Source: UBA2589 sp965223235
GTDB lineage: Bacteria > Gemmatimonadota > Gemmatimonadetes > Longimicrobiales > Gaopeijiaceae
NCBI GenBank assembly: GCA_965223235.1
Contig: CBDCVV010000021.1
Location: 558,001 to 622,000, forward strand
Length of the DNA stretch: 64,000 bases
Direction: 5' to 3'
A program made the translations under genes and the position numbers. Positions 53,258 to 61,720 of the stretch are shown piece by piece. How positions within the stretch are numbered: the stretch's first letter is position 1; each line of letters begins with the position of its first letter. The notes under the pieces were generated by a model. It had not been told where the DNA came from. It ran no database searches and saw only the letters and a list, made by a program, of their open reading frames with translations.

Positions 53258-55735
53258 TCATCCTCCCCTCATGAAGAGATCCAGCTCGTCGAGCGACATG
53301 AGCGTCTCGCGCCCCTTCGAACCTGCGGAAGGTCCTAGGACGCCCGCGCTCTCCAGCTGGTCCACGATGCGAGCAGCACGCCCGTACCCGATCGAGAGCC
53401 GTCGCTGCAAGAGGGACGTCGAGCCCCCTCCGTTCTGGATGCACACCTCGGCCGCCGCCTGGAAGAGGTCGTCCCAATCTCCCTTGATCTCGTCCTTCCC
53501 GTCGCCCTCGTCCTCCATCTGCACCCGCAGCTCTTCCAAGATGTCGGTTTCGAGTCCGGTATCCACGCGCACGCCGGATTCTTCCCCGTGCTGTTCGAGG
53601 AGTTCGACATACCAACCCATGAGGCGTTCGGTGTCTTCGGTAGGCAGATACGCCCCTTGGATCCGGACCGGTACGCTCCCCCCGGGCGGTAAGAAGAGCA
53701 TGTCCCCATTGCCCAGAAGTGCGTCGGCTCCGTTCTGGTCGAGGATGGTGCGAGAGTCGGTCTTGGACGCGACCCGAAACGCGATCCGCGTCGGGAAGTT
53801 CGCTTTGATGAGTCCAGTGATCACGTTCACCGAGGGGCGCTGAGTCGCGACGATGAGATGAATGCCGATCGCTCGTGCCTTCTGCGCGAGTTGTGTGAGC
53901 GGCCGCTCCACCTCCGACTGCACCGTCATCATCAGGTCTGCGAGCTCGTCGACGACCACGACGATGTAAGGCATGATACCGTCGTTGTAGATCCATCGGT
54001 CTTCGTCTCCCTCGGGCCCCTTCGGCTCGACCCTCTTCACCACCTGCTCTTCGCGAACCTTCTTGTTGAACTCCTGAATCGAGCGCACGTAGTTGGCTTT
54101 CAGGAGTGCATACCTGCGCTCCATCTCCAACACGGCCCATTTCAGTACACCAGCCGCGTCCCGAGGGTCGGTGACGACGTTGTGGCGAAGGTGCGGAAGC
54201 CGAGAGTAGACCGACAGCTCGACCATCTTGGGGTCGATCATCAAGAGTCGGAGCGTCTCGGGCGTGTGTCGATAGACGAGGCTCGTCACGATGGTGTTCA
54301 GGCACACGGACTTTCCTGCCCCGGTCGCTCCGGCGATCAGGACGTGAGGCATCTTCTCGAGCGGGGAAACGTAGGGCTTACCGTTCAGGTCCTTTCCCAG
54401 CGCGAGAGGGAGTTCTCCCTTAGCGCGGCGAAAGCCTGGAGATTCGAGGATTTCCCTGAGATTCACGATCTCCGGCTTGGGGTTCGGGATCTCGACCCCG
54501 ACCGCCCCCTTTCCGGGAATGGGGGCTACGATCCGGATCGTGCGAGCCTTCATTGCAAGAGCCAGATCGGCGTCGAGGTTCGCGATTCGATTGACCTTCA
54601 CCCCTGGCGCTGGAATCACCTCGAACTGGGTAACTACAGGGCCGGTGGTCCTGCCGCCCAACTCGCTCTCGATGTTGAAGGTGCGAAGCTTCTCCACCAG
54701 GACCTGACCCAGAGCCTCGAGCTGGCGCTCCATACTGGCCCGGTCATGCCGTTCCGGGGCACTCAGTAGGTCGACCGGAGGGACTTCGTGCTCGATGTCG
54801 TTCCCGGCGTTGGGGTCCGCGAGGTCGTCCTCATGCTCTGCGGGGTCGTCGGCTTCGAGCTCTACCTCCTCTTCAGGCTCGGCCGTGGCGCCGAGATCCG
54901 CCGTGGCTGGGATTGAATCAGGATGGGCATCGTCCGGCCCCGGATCGGCAACCTCGTCGGCATCGTCCGCCACGGGCGGAGTGCCCTCCGTGTCAGGCGA
55001 CTCGTCCATCCATTCGGGCTCGAACCCTTCCACCGGGGGGGCGTCGGTCGTCTCGTCCGTCTCGTCGCGAAGTGCTGCCGCGGCCCGAGCTTCCGCTGCG
55101 GCCTCCCGTGTGCGCTCCGCGATCGCCTTCCCCGCGCGTCCAGCCGCCCCGCCACCGACCGCAACTCCTCTGCCTACGGATCGGAGGGGATTCCATCCGA
55201 AGGTGGCGATCGTGAGCGCCGCGAAGAGGACGACCTCAACCAACACGGTTCCTAGTGTACCGAGCAGGCCAACCATCGGCCCCGCCACCGCCGCGCCGAG
55301 CCAGCCTGCGGCCTCGGGACGCCCCGGAAGCAGCGTCCAAAGAACCATGGGCACGAGGGCGAGAAGCCCTGTCGTCAAAGCCGTGAAGCGTAGAGTCTTG
55401 GAGGGGCTGAGCCACCCACCGGCCCGCAGCCCGATGGCCCCGAGGATCAAAGGGAGCCCGACCGCGGACGCTCCGACGAAGGCGACAAGGAGACCTCGCA
55501 GGAGGCCACCTACGGTGCCGAGCATATTGCCCGACGGGAACCATCGATCTTCCAAAGCGCCGAAAAGCGACGTGGGCACGAGGGACAACAGAAGTGCAAC
55601 CGCCGTCGCCAGGATCAAAACCGCGAAGATCTCCCGACGCTGCCACTGCTCCAGGACCGGAGGCGGCGGCGCCGGCTTCTTCTTTCGCTTGGACGCCGGC
55701 TTCTTCTTGGTCTTCCCCTTCCCGGCCGCGCTGAT
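53258..55735 (-). CDS. ftsK: DNA translocase FtsK/SpoIIIE
   Basis: Septal ATPase that pumps chromosome ends and coordinates dimer resolution. Four or so membrane helices are followed by an acidic Pro/Glu linker. The motor has Walker A IAGATGAGKSVCLN and TRIAFRVASKTDSRTILDQ, and the gamma winged helix ends with RRLSIGYGRAARIVDQLE. The first canonical start is TTG 55618, but the frame is clearly coding upstream, with a Lys/Pro-rich FtsK-type leader and EQWQRREIFAVLIL leading into the first helix. It is open to ATC 55735, 8 bases after a GGAG. I extend the gene to that codon (825 residues); see findings. Confidence 0.94.
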   Translation of the reverse strand: MSAAGKGKTKKKPASKRKKKPAPPPPVLEQWQRREIFAVLILATAVALLLSLVPTSLFGALEDRWFPSGNMLGTVGGLLRGLLVAFVGASAVGLPLILGAIGLRAGGWLSPSKTLRFTALTTGLLALVPMVLWTLLPGRPEAAGWLGAAVAGPMVGLLGTLGTVLVEVVLFAALTIATFGWNPLRSVGRGVAVGGGAAGRAGKAIAERTREAAAEARAAAALRDETDETTDAPPVEGFEPEWMDESPDTEGTPPVADDADEVADPGPDDAHPDSIPATADLGATAEPEEEVELEADDPAEHEDDLADPNAGNDIEHEVPPVDLLSAPERHDRASMERQLEALGQVLVEKLRTFNIESELGGRTTGPVVTQFEVIPAPGVKVNRIANLDADLALAMKARTIRIVAPIPGKGAVGVEIPNPKPEIVNLREILESPGFRRAKGELPLALGKDLNGKPYVSPLEKMPHVLIAGATGAGKSVCLNTIVTSLVYRHTPETLRLLMIDPKMVELSVYSRLPHLRHNVVTDPRDAAGVLKWAVLEMERRYALLKANYVRSIQEFNKKVREEQVVKRVEPKGPEGDEDRWIYNDGIMPYIVVVVDELADLMMTVQSEVERPLTQLAQKARAIGIHLIVATQRPSVNVITGLIKANFPTRIAFRVASKTDSRTILDQNGADALLGNGDMLFLPPGGSVPVRIQGAYLPTEDTERLMGWYVELLEQHGEESGVRVDTGLETDILEELRVQMEDEGDGKDEIKGDWDDLFQAAAEVCIQNGGGSTSLLQRRLSIGYGRAARIVDQLESAGVLGPSAGSKGRETLMSLDELDLFMRGG

Positions 55736-55738
55736 CGC

Positions 55739-56461
55739 CTACGCTCCTTCCTTGGTGATCGAGTTGTCCCTCATCACGGCTACGATGTCGTGACGGTCTA
55801 CATCACTGCACAACTTCAGATCTTCGGCAAGACCTATCTCGGCGAGAGCCACTCCGGCCGCAGATTCCGCGAAGAAGCGCCGGGTAGGTTTTCTCGCCGC
55901 CGCCAAGCCGAGTGCGGCTCGCGACGCGTCGTTCAGCTGCACGTCATCATCTCGATCAGCGAGGACCCGTTGAATGAGGTGCCCTGCGCAGAGTGCATCG
56001 TCCACGGCGAACCGATCTTCCCGTCCGGCACACATGACCGTAACCGCGTCCTCGTCCGCGACGGCAGCGGCGACCGCGCTGAGGTTCGTCACCGCGCAGA
56101 CCAGGACTCTTCGCCCTTCTTGAGCCGCTGCCAGGGCTCTGGTGCCATTCGTCGTACTCATGACGAGCTTTTTCCCGTCGACGACGTCAGGAGTGAACTC
56201 GTACGGAGAGTTCCCGAGATCGAAGCCTTCGACCTTCAAGCCACGACGCTCGCCGCACAGCAAAGCGTCTTCGCGTCCGAGAGACGACGCGAGTCGTACC
56301 GCTTCCTCCGTGGACGGAGTCGGAAAAATCTCTCGAGCCCCGTTCGCGAGCGCCTCCACGATCGTCGTCGTCGCCCGAATGATGTCGATCACGACCACGG
56401 CGACGTTGTCCAAGCTTCCGGTGTCGGCCTCCGGCACCGTGAAGTAGGTGTCGATTCTCAT
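55739..56461 (-). CDS. comB: 2-phosphosulfolactate phosphatase (ComB-like)
   Basis: Hydrolyses 2-phosphosulfolactate to sulfolactate; named for the second step of coenzyme M synthesis but found widely in bacteria. The 240-residue protein carries VVVIDIIRATTTIVEALANG, LCGERRGLKVEGFDLGNSP, VMSTTNGTRALAAA and CAGREDRFAVDDALCAGH. ComA and ComC are not in the window, so the substrate in this organism is uncertain. It overlaps accC by 4 bp upstream and lies 3 bp before the proposed ftsK start. Confidence 0.86.
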   Translation of the reverse strand: MRIDTYFTVPEADTGSLDNVAVVVIDIIRATTTIVEALANGAREIFPTPSTEEAVRLASSLGREDALLCGERRGLKVEGFDLGNSPYEFTPDVVDGKKLVMSTTNGTRALAAAQEGRRVLVCAVTNLSAVAAAVADEDAVTVMCAGREDRFAVDDALCAGHLIQRVLADRDDDVQLNDASRAALGLAAARKPTRRFFAESAAGVALAEIGLAEDLKLCSDVDRHDIVAVMRDNSITKEGA

Positions 56462-57813
56462 CCGCTAGGCTGCGCCTCGGCCATCATGCGGGCCACGAAG
56501 CCCGTGTCGACCTCCCCACGTACGAAAGCTTCATCGTCCACAATGCGTCGTAGGAACGGAATCGTCGTAGGGATCCCCTCGATAATGAAGTGATCGAGGA
56601 CGTGCCGCGCGCGGACGATCGCTTCCTCTCGAGTAGCCCCGCTCACGATGAGCTTCGCGAGCAGCGAGTCGTAGTGTGGCGGGACTCGATAGCCCGTATA
56701 CACGTGGGTGTCCAAACGGACCCCCGGCCCGCCAGGCGGATGGAAAGTCGTGATGGTCCCGGGTCCTGGCGCGAAGTTTCGATCGGGGTCTTCGGCGTTG
56801 ATCCTGAACTCGATCGCGTGGCACCCGTGCTCAGTGGTCTCCGGAGCGTTCAACGGGAGTCCGGCGGCGACACGGATCTGCTCCTTCAACAAGTCGATAC
56901 CCGTCGTCACTTCCGTGACCGGATGTTCGACCTGGATCCGGGTGTTCATCTCCATGAAGTAGTAGGAGCCATCTTCATCGAGAAGGAACTCGACCGTGCC
57001 TGCTCCGACGTAGTCGATCGCCTCGGCTGCGCGAACCGCTGACTCTCCCATCTCTGCTCGGAGCTCCGGAGTCAGGGCAGGCGATGGCGCCTCTTCTACG
57101 AGCTTCTGATGGCGACGCTGGATCGAGCAGTCCCGCTCGCCGAAGTGCGTGACCCGACCGTGGGAATCGCCGAACACCTGAATCTCGACGTGCCTGGGCT
57201 TTAGAATGCACCGCTCGAGGTAGACGTCAGGGTTCCCGAAGGCGGCCCGCCCCTCGTTCTGCGCGGCCTGAAACAGCTTCGGGAAATCGTCAGGACTCGT
57301 GGCGACTCGCATTCCCTTACCGCCGCCGCCGGCGGACGCCTTGATCATGATGGGGAAGCCCATCGCCTCGGCGATCGGAGTCGCTTCGTCTACGGTCGCG
57401 ACGATCCCGTCGGATCCTGGAACGGTCGGAACTCCGACCTCCATCATCGTCGCTCGAGCAGTCGCCTTGTCTCCCATCGAGCGGATCTGGTCTGGCGTCG
57501 GACCAATGAAGGTGATGCCAGAGCGCGCGCAGATTTCGCTGAACTCGGCGTTCTCCGCCAAGAATCCGTACCCGGGGTGGATCGCGTCTGCCCCGGTGAC
57601 CTCCGCAGCAGCGATGATCCGCGGGATGTTCAGATAACTCTCTGCTGCCGGGGCTCGACCAATGCACACGTCCTCATCGGCGAAGCGCACATGGAGCGAC
57701 TCCCGATCAGCCTCCGAATACACGGCGACCGTGTGGATATCGAGCTCTTTGCAGGCCCGGATAATTCGCAGGGCGATCTCCCCGCGATTCGCAATCAGAA
57801 CCTTCTTGAACAA
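56458..57813 (-). CDS. accC: acetyl-CoA carboxylase, biotin carboxylase subunit
   Basis: Carboxylates the biotin on AccB using ATP and bicarbonate, the first step of fatty acid synthesis. The 451-residue protein has KKVLIANRGEIALRI, IHPGYGFLAENAEFSEIC, KASAGGGGKGMRVA (ATP grasp), ERDCSIQRRHQKLVEEAPSP, the FMEMNTRIQVEHPVTE motif and a typical C-terminal domain. TTG 57813 is preceded by AGGAG with an 8-base gap and starts exactly at the family N-terminus, so I prefer it over ATG 57846. Confidence 0.96.
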   Translation of the reverse strand: MFKKVLIANRGEIALRIIRACKELDIHTVAVYSEADRESLHVRFADEDVCIGRAPAAESYLNIPRIIAAAEVTGADAIHPGYGFLAENAEFSEICARSGITFIGPTPDQIRSMGDKATARATMMEVGVPTVPGSDGIVATVDEATPIAEAMGFPIMIKASAGGGGKGMRVATSPDDFPKLFQAAQNEGRAAFGNPDVYLERCILKPRHVEIQVFGDSHGRVTHFGERDCSIQRRHQKLVEEAPSPALTPELRAEMGESAVRAAEAIDYVGAGTVEFLLDEDGSYYFMEMNTRIQVEHPVTEVTTGIDLLKEQIRVAAGLPLNAPETTEHGCHAIEFRINAEDPDRNFAPGPGTITTFHPPGGPGVRLDTHVYTGYRVPPHYDSLLAKLIVSGATREEAIVRARHVLDHFIIEGIPTTIPFLRRIVDDEAFVRGEVDTGFVARMMAEAQPSG

Positions 57814-57891
57814 GCCGTCTTCTCCTGGCCTGCCTCGGTCAGCCATCCGTGGCAGGAGTGAGGGTGCGTCCGTCCTCGTGTCTGGGGCTAC

Positions 57892-58371
57892 TCAGCTCGG
57901 ATCGACGCGGAATAGGACCTGCCCAAACTCGACCGGCTGAGCGTTCTCGACACATATCTCGACAACCGTGCCGGACACCTCGGAGTCGAGCTCGTTCATG
58001 AGCTTCATCGCCTCGATGATGCACACGGTATCGCCCACCGAGACCCGATGGCCGACCTCGACGTACGACGGGGCATCGGGTGCGGGAGCTCGGTAGAACG
58101 TCCCGACCATCGGAGACGTCACGTCGATGAGGTGGTCGGACGACGACTCAGCCGCAGGCGCCGGAGTCGCTGACGCTGGCTCTGCCGATGTCACAGCCGG
58201 TGCCGGTGCGGGAGAGACGGCGACCGGAGCCGGCGCTGCAACCGCTGCCGTGGTAACCGGTGGTGTCTTCGACAAACGAACACGAGTCCCGCCGCGTTCG
58301 ATCTCGAGCGAATCGATGCTGCTCTGGTCCAGGGCCTCGATGAGCCGCTCGACGAAATCCAGGTCGATCAT
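57892..58371 (-). CDS. accB: acetyl-CoA carboxylase, biotin carboxyl carrier protein
   Basis: Carries biotin between the carboxylase and transferase half-reactions. The 159-residue protein has an N-terminal helical domain (1-45), a long Pro/Ala linker (about 45-85) and the biotinyl domain. The biotin lysine lies in IEAMKLMNE and the protruding thumb region near TFYRAPAPDAP. It overlaps efp by 4 bp and precedes accC, the usual efp-accB-accC order. BioY, in the same window, would supply its cofactor. Confidence 0.95.
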   Translation of the reverse strand: MIDLDFVERLIEALDQSSIDSLEIERGGTRVRLSKTPPVTTAAVAAPAPVAVSPAPAPAVTSAEPASATPAPAAESSSDHLIDVTSPMVGTFYRAPAPDAPSYVEVGHRVSVGDTVCIIEAMKLMNELDSEVSGTVVEICVENAQPVEFGQVLFRVDPS

Positions 58372-58934
58372 CCGTTTACCCGTGAAAGGTACTTGCCCTC
58401 GCGTCGATCAATCTTGAGTACATCCCCCTCTTCCACGAAGAGCGGCACGTGAATTACCGCTCCTGTTTCCAAGGTTGCCGGCTTGGTTGCCCCCTGGGCG
58501 GTGTCACCTTTGAAGCCGGGGTCCGTCGTCGTGACTTCCAGTTCGACGAACTGGGGAAGCTCCACACTGATCACGTTCTCGTCATGGACCAGACCTTCAC
58601 ACGCCATGTTCTCTTTCAAGAACTTGAGCTGATCCTCGCCGAGGAGGTCGCCGGCGATCGGAATCATGTCGAAGGTGTTCGCGTCCATGAAGTAGTAAAG
58701 ATCGCCGTCGGTGTAGCTGTAGTTCACCGGACGCCGCTCCAACCGGACCGAGTTCACCTTTTCGCCCGCTCGGTACGTGCGATCTACAACGGCTCCGCTC
58801 AACACGTTCTTGAGTTTCGTGCGAACGAAGGCGCCACCCTTTCCAGGTTTGACGTGCTGGAAGTACGTGATCGCCCAGAGATCTCCATCGATCTCGATCA
58901 CCATCCCATTTCGGAAGTCAGCCGTGCTGGCCAT
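58368..58934 (-). CDS. efp: elongation factor P
   Basis: Relieves ribosome stalling at polyproline stretches. The 188-residue protein has three beta domains, with the KOW-like N-terminal domain ending QHVKPGKGGAFVRTKLKN. The modifiable lysine or arginine position lies in PGKGG (near residue 33). VLSGAVVDRTYRAGEKV and the C-terminal GDVLKIDRREGKYLSR are also typical. Its place before accB supports the call. No EpmA/B or EarP gene is in the window. Confidence 0.97.
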   Translation of the reverse strand: MASTADFRNGMVIEIDGDLWAITYFQHVKPGKGGAFVRTKLKNVLSGAVVDRTYRAGEKVNSVRLERRPVNYSYTDGDLYYFMDANTFDMIPIAGDLLGEDQLKFLKENMACEGLVHDENVISVELPQFVELEVTTTDPGFKGDTAQGATKPATLETGAVIHVPLFVEEGDVLKIDRREGKYLSRVNG

Positions 58935-58970
58935 GCGGACTCTCGTCTAGTGCTTGTGTGGTCGCGAGGG

Positions 58971-59405
58971 TCAGGTGCCGATCTTGGCGACCAGCCCTCG
59001 GAGCCCAAGAAGATAGCTCTGCACGCCGAAGCCATAAACCACGCCGGACGCGACCGGCGATAGATACGAGTGCCGTCGGAAACGCTCGCGAGCCGCGGTA
59101 TTCGACATGTGCACCTCCACGAAGGGGAGGTTTACGCCTGCCAAGGCATCCCGAAGAGCGATCGAAGTGTGGGTGTACGCTCCCGGATTGACGAGAAAGC
59201 CGCTCACCCGACTGGACGCGTCATCGATGAAGTCTAGGAGCTCGCCTTCGTGGTTGGACTGGAATGTCTCGAGACCCACGGAGAGCTCCTCCGCGAGCGC
59301 CTCTAGAGCACGATTCACGTCGTCCAACGACTCCCTTCCGTAGATCTCGGGCTCGCGACGTCCAAGAAGGCGCAGGTTCGGGCCGTGCACCACTCCTAGC
59401 TGCAT
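58971..59405 (-). CDS. aroQ: 3-dehydroquinate dehydratase, type II
   Basis: Third step of the shikimate pathway, forming 3-dehydroshikimate. The 144-residue dodecameric type starts VVHGPNLRLLGRREPEIYG with the catalytic Tyr and Arg. SNHEGELLDFIDDA, NPGAYTHTSIALRDAL and VEVHMSNTAARERFRRHSY complete the family motifs. It is a single gene between the TPR gene and efp, with no other shikimate genes near. Confidence 0.95.
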   Translation of the reverse strand: MQLGVVHGPNLRLLGRREPEIYGRESLDDVNRALEALAEELSVGLETFQSNHEGELLDFIDDASSRVSGFLVNPGAYTHTSIALRDALAGVNLPFVEVHMSNTAARERFRRHSYLSPVASGVVYGFGVQSYLLGLRGLVAKIGT

Positions 59406-59420
59406 TACCGGACCATCTCC

Positions 59421-61475
59421 TTACTCACGCCGGTTCCAGCCCAACAATGAGTCGAAGTAGTTGCCGATGTCGCCCTTGTCCTCTCCCCGGCTCGGCTCGC
59501 CCTCGTCGATCCATCCAAAGAGGGTATCCTCGGCCTCAGCCTCATCGTCCGGCTCCATCATCTCTCGAGCCAACGCTTCGACTTCATCCTCCTCGTCGCC
59601 CACACCGTCCTGCACGTCACTCGCGTCCATCGTGTCGGGCGCGGCGACGGAAACCAACGGTGCACGAAGATCCGAACCCGTGAGCTCGGCGATCCGCTCG
59701 GCGAGGTCCTCGGCGTCGGGCTCCGCCTCCTGGAGACCCAGATACACCGCGAGAGCTTTTTCCTTGAACCCCTGTCTTTGGTAGAGCTCAGCCAACGTGC
59801 GGGTCGGAATCGGAGTGTCCGGATCGACCGGCTCATCGGAGGATTCGGGGGCCAGCACGTCGAGGTCCATCACTGGATCCGGATCCGGTGCCAACGCTCC
59901 CAGATCGCTCGCCGGCTCGGGGTCCGGTGCCAGCGCATCCAGATCCATTGCCGGCTCAGCGTCCGGTGCCAACGCTCCCAGATCGATCGCCGGCTCGGGG
60001 TCCGGCGCCAGCGCATCCAGATCCATCGCCGGCTCGGGGTCCGGCGCCAACGCATCCAGATCCATCGCCGGCTCAGTGTCCGGCGCCAACGCATCCAGAT
60101 CCATCGCCGGCTCGGGGTCCGGTGCCAACGCTCCCAGATCCATCGCCGGCTCGGGGTCCGGCGCCAGCGCTCCCAGATCCATTGCCGGCTCGGGGTCCGG
60201 TGCCAACGCATCTAGATCCATTGCCGGTTCAGGGTCCGGCGCCAGCGCTCCCAGATCCATCGCCGGCTCGGGGTCCGGCGCCAACACTCCCAGATCCATC
60301 GCCGGCTCTGGGTCCGGCGCCAACGCTCCCAGATCCATCGCCGGCTCGGGGTCCGGCGCCAGCGCTCCCAGATCCATCGCCGGCTCGGGGTCCGGCGCCA
60401 GCGCTCCCAGATCCATCGCCGGCTCAGCGTCCGGTGCCAACGCTCCCAGATCCATCGCCGGCTCGGGGTCCGGCGCCAACGCTCCTAAATCCATTGCCGG
60501 CTCGGGGTCCGGTGCCAACGCATCTAGATCCATTGCCGGTTCAGGGTCCGGCGCCAGCGCTCCCAGATCCATCGCCGGCTCGGGGTCCGGCGCCAACACT
60601 CCCAGATCCATCGCCGGCTCTGGGTCCGGCGCCAACGCTCCCAGATCCATCGCCGGCTCGGGGTCCGGCGCCAGCGCTCCCAGATCCATCGCCGGCTCGG
60701 GGTCCGGCGCTAGCGCTCCCAGATCCATCGCCGGCTCAGCGTCCGGGGCCAGCGCTCCCAGATCCATCGCCGGCTCAGCGTCTGCGGTGCCGTCCATGTC
60801 TAGGTACTCCAACTCCTGCCCTAGCGTGTCGGAGTCGAGGAGTGGAAGATCGGCCGCGCTCGTATCGTCACCGACGATCGCAACGTCGGTCGGCTCGTCA
60901 CCCAACCCGAGCGCCTCGAGGGCATCCTCGAGCTCGGGGTGGACATCGTCCGTCGTCTCGAGCGCCGTCTCGCCACCTTCGATAGCGAGAGCCTCGAAGG
61001 GATCGACGTCGGCTTCGACATCGACATCGGCAACTCCGGCCTCCAACGCCACCAGGGCCTCGACCGGCTCGGGATCTAGCTCGGTTGGGGACACCTTCTC
61101 CATTCCAGGATCGATGGCTCCCGCCGCCAGAGCCGCCTCCGAGGCGCCCGCCATATCTCCGATCGCTTCCAGGGCAGCCGCAAGCGACGACAGCGCTTCG
61201 ACGTTCTCCGGATCCAGCTCGAGCACCCGCCGCGCCGCGAGTTCGGCCTCAGCGTGAAGGCCCAACGAAGTGTAGACCCGGGTCGCGATCACGTGCCCGG
61301 TCGCGTAGTCCGGATGGGCGGCGGTTCCGGTCGCCAGCACATCCAGGGCCGAACGCGCGTCACCGCTCCGAAGGAAGGCGTCCGCGAGCGGGGCAAAAGC
61401 CAACCCGTCAGGATCACGCTCCGAGCCTCGGATCGCCTCGAGAGATTGAATCTCTTGGTCGAGCGATAGGGCCAA
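59421..61475 (-). CDS. tetratricopeptide protein with 24 acidic 13-residue repeats
   Basis: A 684-residue cytoplasmic-looking protein without a signal peptide. Residues 1-115 form a TPR array (PLADAFLRSGDARSALDVLA, AELAARRVLELDPENVEAL). Residues 233-544 are 24 tandem units of consensus PEPAMDLGALAPD, with D/G, A/V and P/A variation. A further TPR (about 553-590, LAELYQRQGFKEKALAVYLGL) and an acidic tail follow. A short Asp/Glu/Ala linker joins the first TPR block to the repeats. The array would make a long, negatively charged, flexible spacer. The function is unknown. A sigma70-type promoter precedes it. Confidence 0.88.
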   Translation of the reverse strand: MALSLDQEIQSLEAIRGSERDPDGLAFAPLADAFLRSGDARSALDVLATGTAAHPDYATGHVIATRVYTSLGLHAEAELAARRVLELDPENVEALSSLAAALEAIGDMAGASEAALAAGAIDPGMEKVSPTELDPEPVEALVALEAGVADVDVEADVDPFEALAIEGGETALETTDDVHPELEDALEALGLGDEPTDVAIVGDDTSAADLPLLDSDTLGQELEYLDMDGTADAEPAMDLGALAPDAEPAMDLGALAPDPEPAMDLGALAPDPEPAMDLGALAPDPEPAMDLGVLAPDPEPAMDLGALAPDPEPAMDLDALAPDPEPAMDLGALAPDPEPAMDLGALAPDAEPAMDLGALAPDPEPAMDLGALAPDPEPAMDLGALAPDPEPAMDLGVLAPDPEPAMDLGALAPDPEPAMDLDALAPDPEPAMDLGALAPDPEPAMDLGALAPDPEPAMDLDALAPDTEPAMDLDALAPDPEPAMDLDALAPDPEPAIDLGALAPDAEPAMDLDALAPDPEPASDLGALAPDPDPVMDLDVLAPESSDEPVDPDTPIPTRTLAELYQRQGFKEKALAVYLGLQEAEPDAEDLAERIAELTGSDLRAPLVSVAAPDTMDASDVQDGVGDEEDEVEALAREMMEPDDEAEAEDTLFGWIDEGEPSRGEDKGDIGNYFDSLLGWNRRE
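59844..60779 (-). repeat. 39-bp tandem repeat array, 24 units
   Basis: The 39-bp unit (13 codons) is repeated 24 times without interruption within the TPR gene. Units nearest the 3' end of the gene (59844-60116) are the most diverged. Units 2-9 (60429-60740) and 10-17 (60117-60428) are near-identical 8-unit blocks of 312 bp, sharing rare variants in the same order. The array keeps frame, and its antisense frames are open, producing long spurious ORFs. Confidence 0.95.
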
Positions 61476-61523
61476 CGGCTACTCCGGACAGGCGATGGGG
61501 AGTGGTCCCCCCGGGCACGGGCG

Positions 61524-61553
61524 AAGATAGGGACCGTCGAGAAATAGTGTCAA
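61524..61553 (-). promoter_or_regulatory. predicted promoter of the TPR repeat gene
   Basis: On the minus strand TTGACA (61553-61548) and TATCTT (61529-61524) are separated by 18 bp. The -35 is a perfect sigma70 match. Transcription would begin near 61517, about 40 bp before the start codon. The position upstream of a gene that heads its own run supports it. Confidence 0.68.
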
Positions 61554-61632
61554 CGAATCCGAAGTGCTACCGGAACCGACAGCTGTGTCTCCGCGTACCG
61601 ATTGGACTCGGAGACGAATCGAAGTCGCTCCG

Positions 61633-61661
61633 TTGAGGGGGAATTCGTGAGCGGTTATCGT
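61633..61661 (+). promoter_or_regulatory. possible promoter of the PpiD-type gene
   Basis: TTGAGG (61633-61638) and TATCGT (61656-61661) stand 17 bp apart, about 60 bp upstream of the start codon and divergent from the TPR promoter. The -10 resembles the TATCTT on the other strand. A pattern match only. Confidence 0.4.
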
Positions 61662-61720
61662 TCCGGGCCCCTGATCTCGGGCTTAATCGACCCCAGAAGG
61701 AACGTGGGAGACGACGTGCC

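Noticed and set aside
53250..54305. 351-residue minus-strand ORF in another frame of ftsK
   Set aside because: Overlaps the FtsK motor, is Arg-rich and has no motif; a shadow frame.
54795..55793. 332-residue Ser/Arg-rich plus-strand ORF opposite the FtsK linker and membrane region
   Set aside because: The low-complexity composition mirrors the Glu/Asp/Pro-rich linker on the minus strand.
59797..61257. 486-residue plus-strand ORF (and a 365-residue one at 59888-60985) opposite the TPR repeat gene
   Set aside because: The 39-bp unit is a multiple of three and lacks stops in several frames, so long antisense frames are automatic. The minus-strand frame has the TPR ends, a promoter and a normal start.
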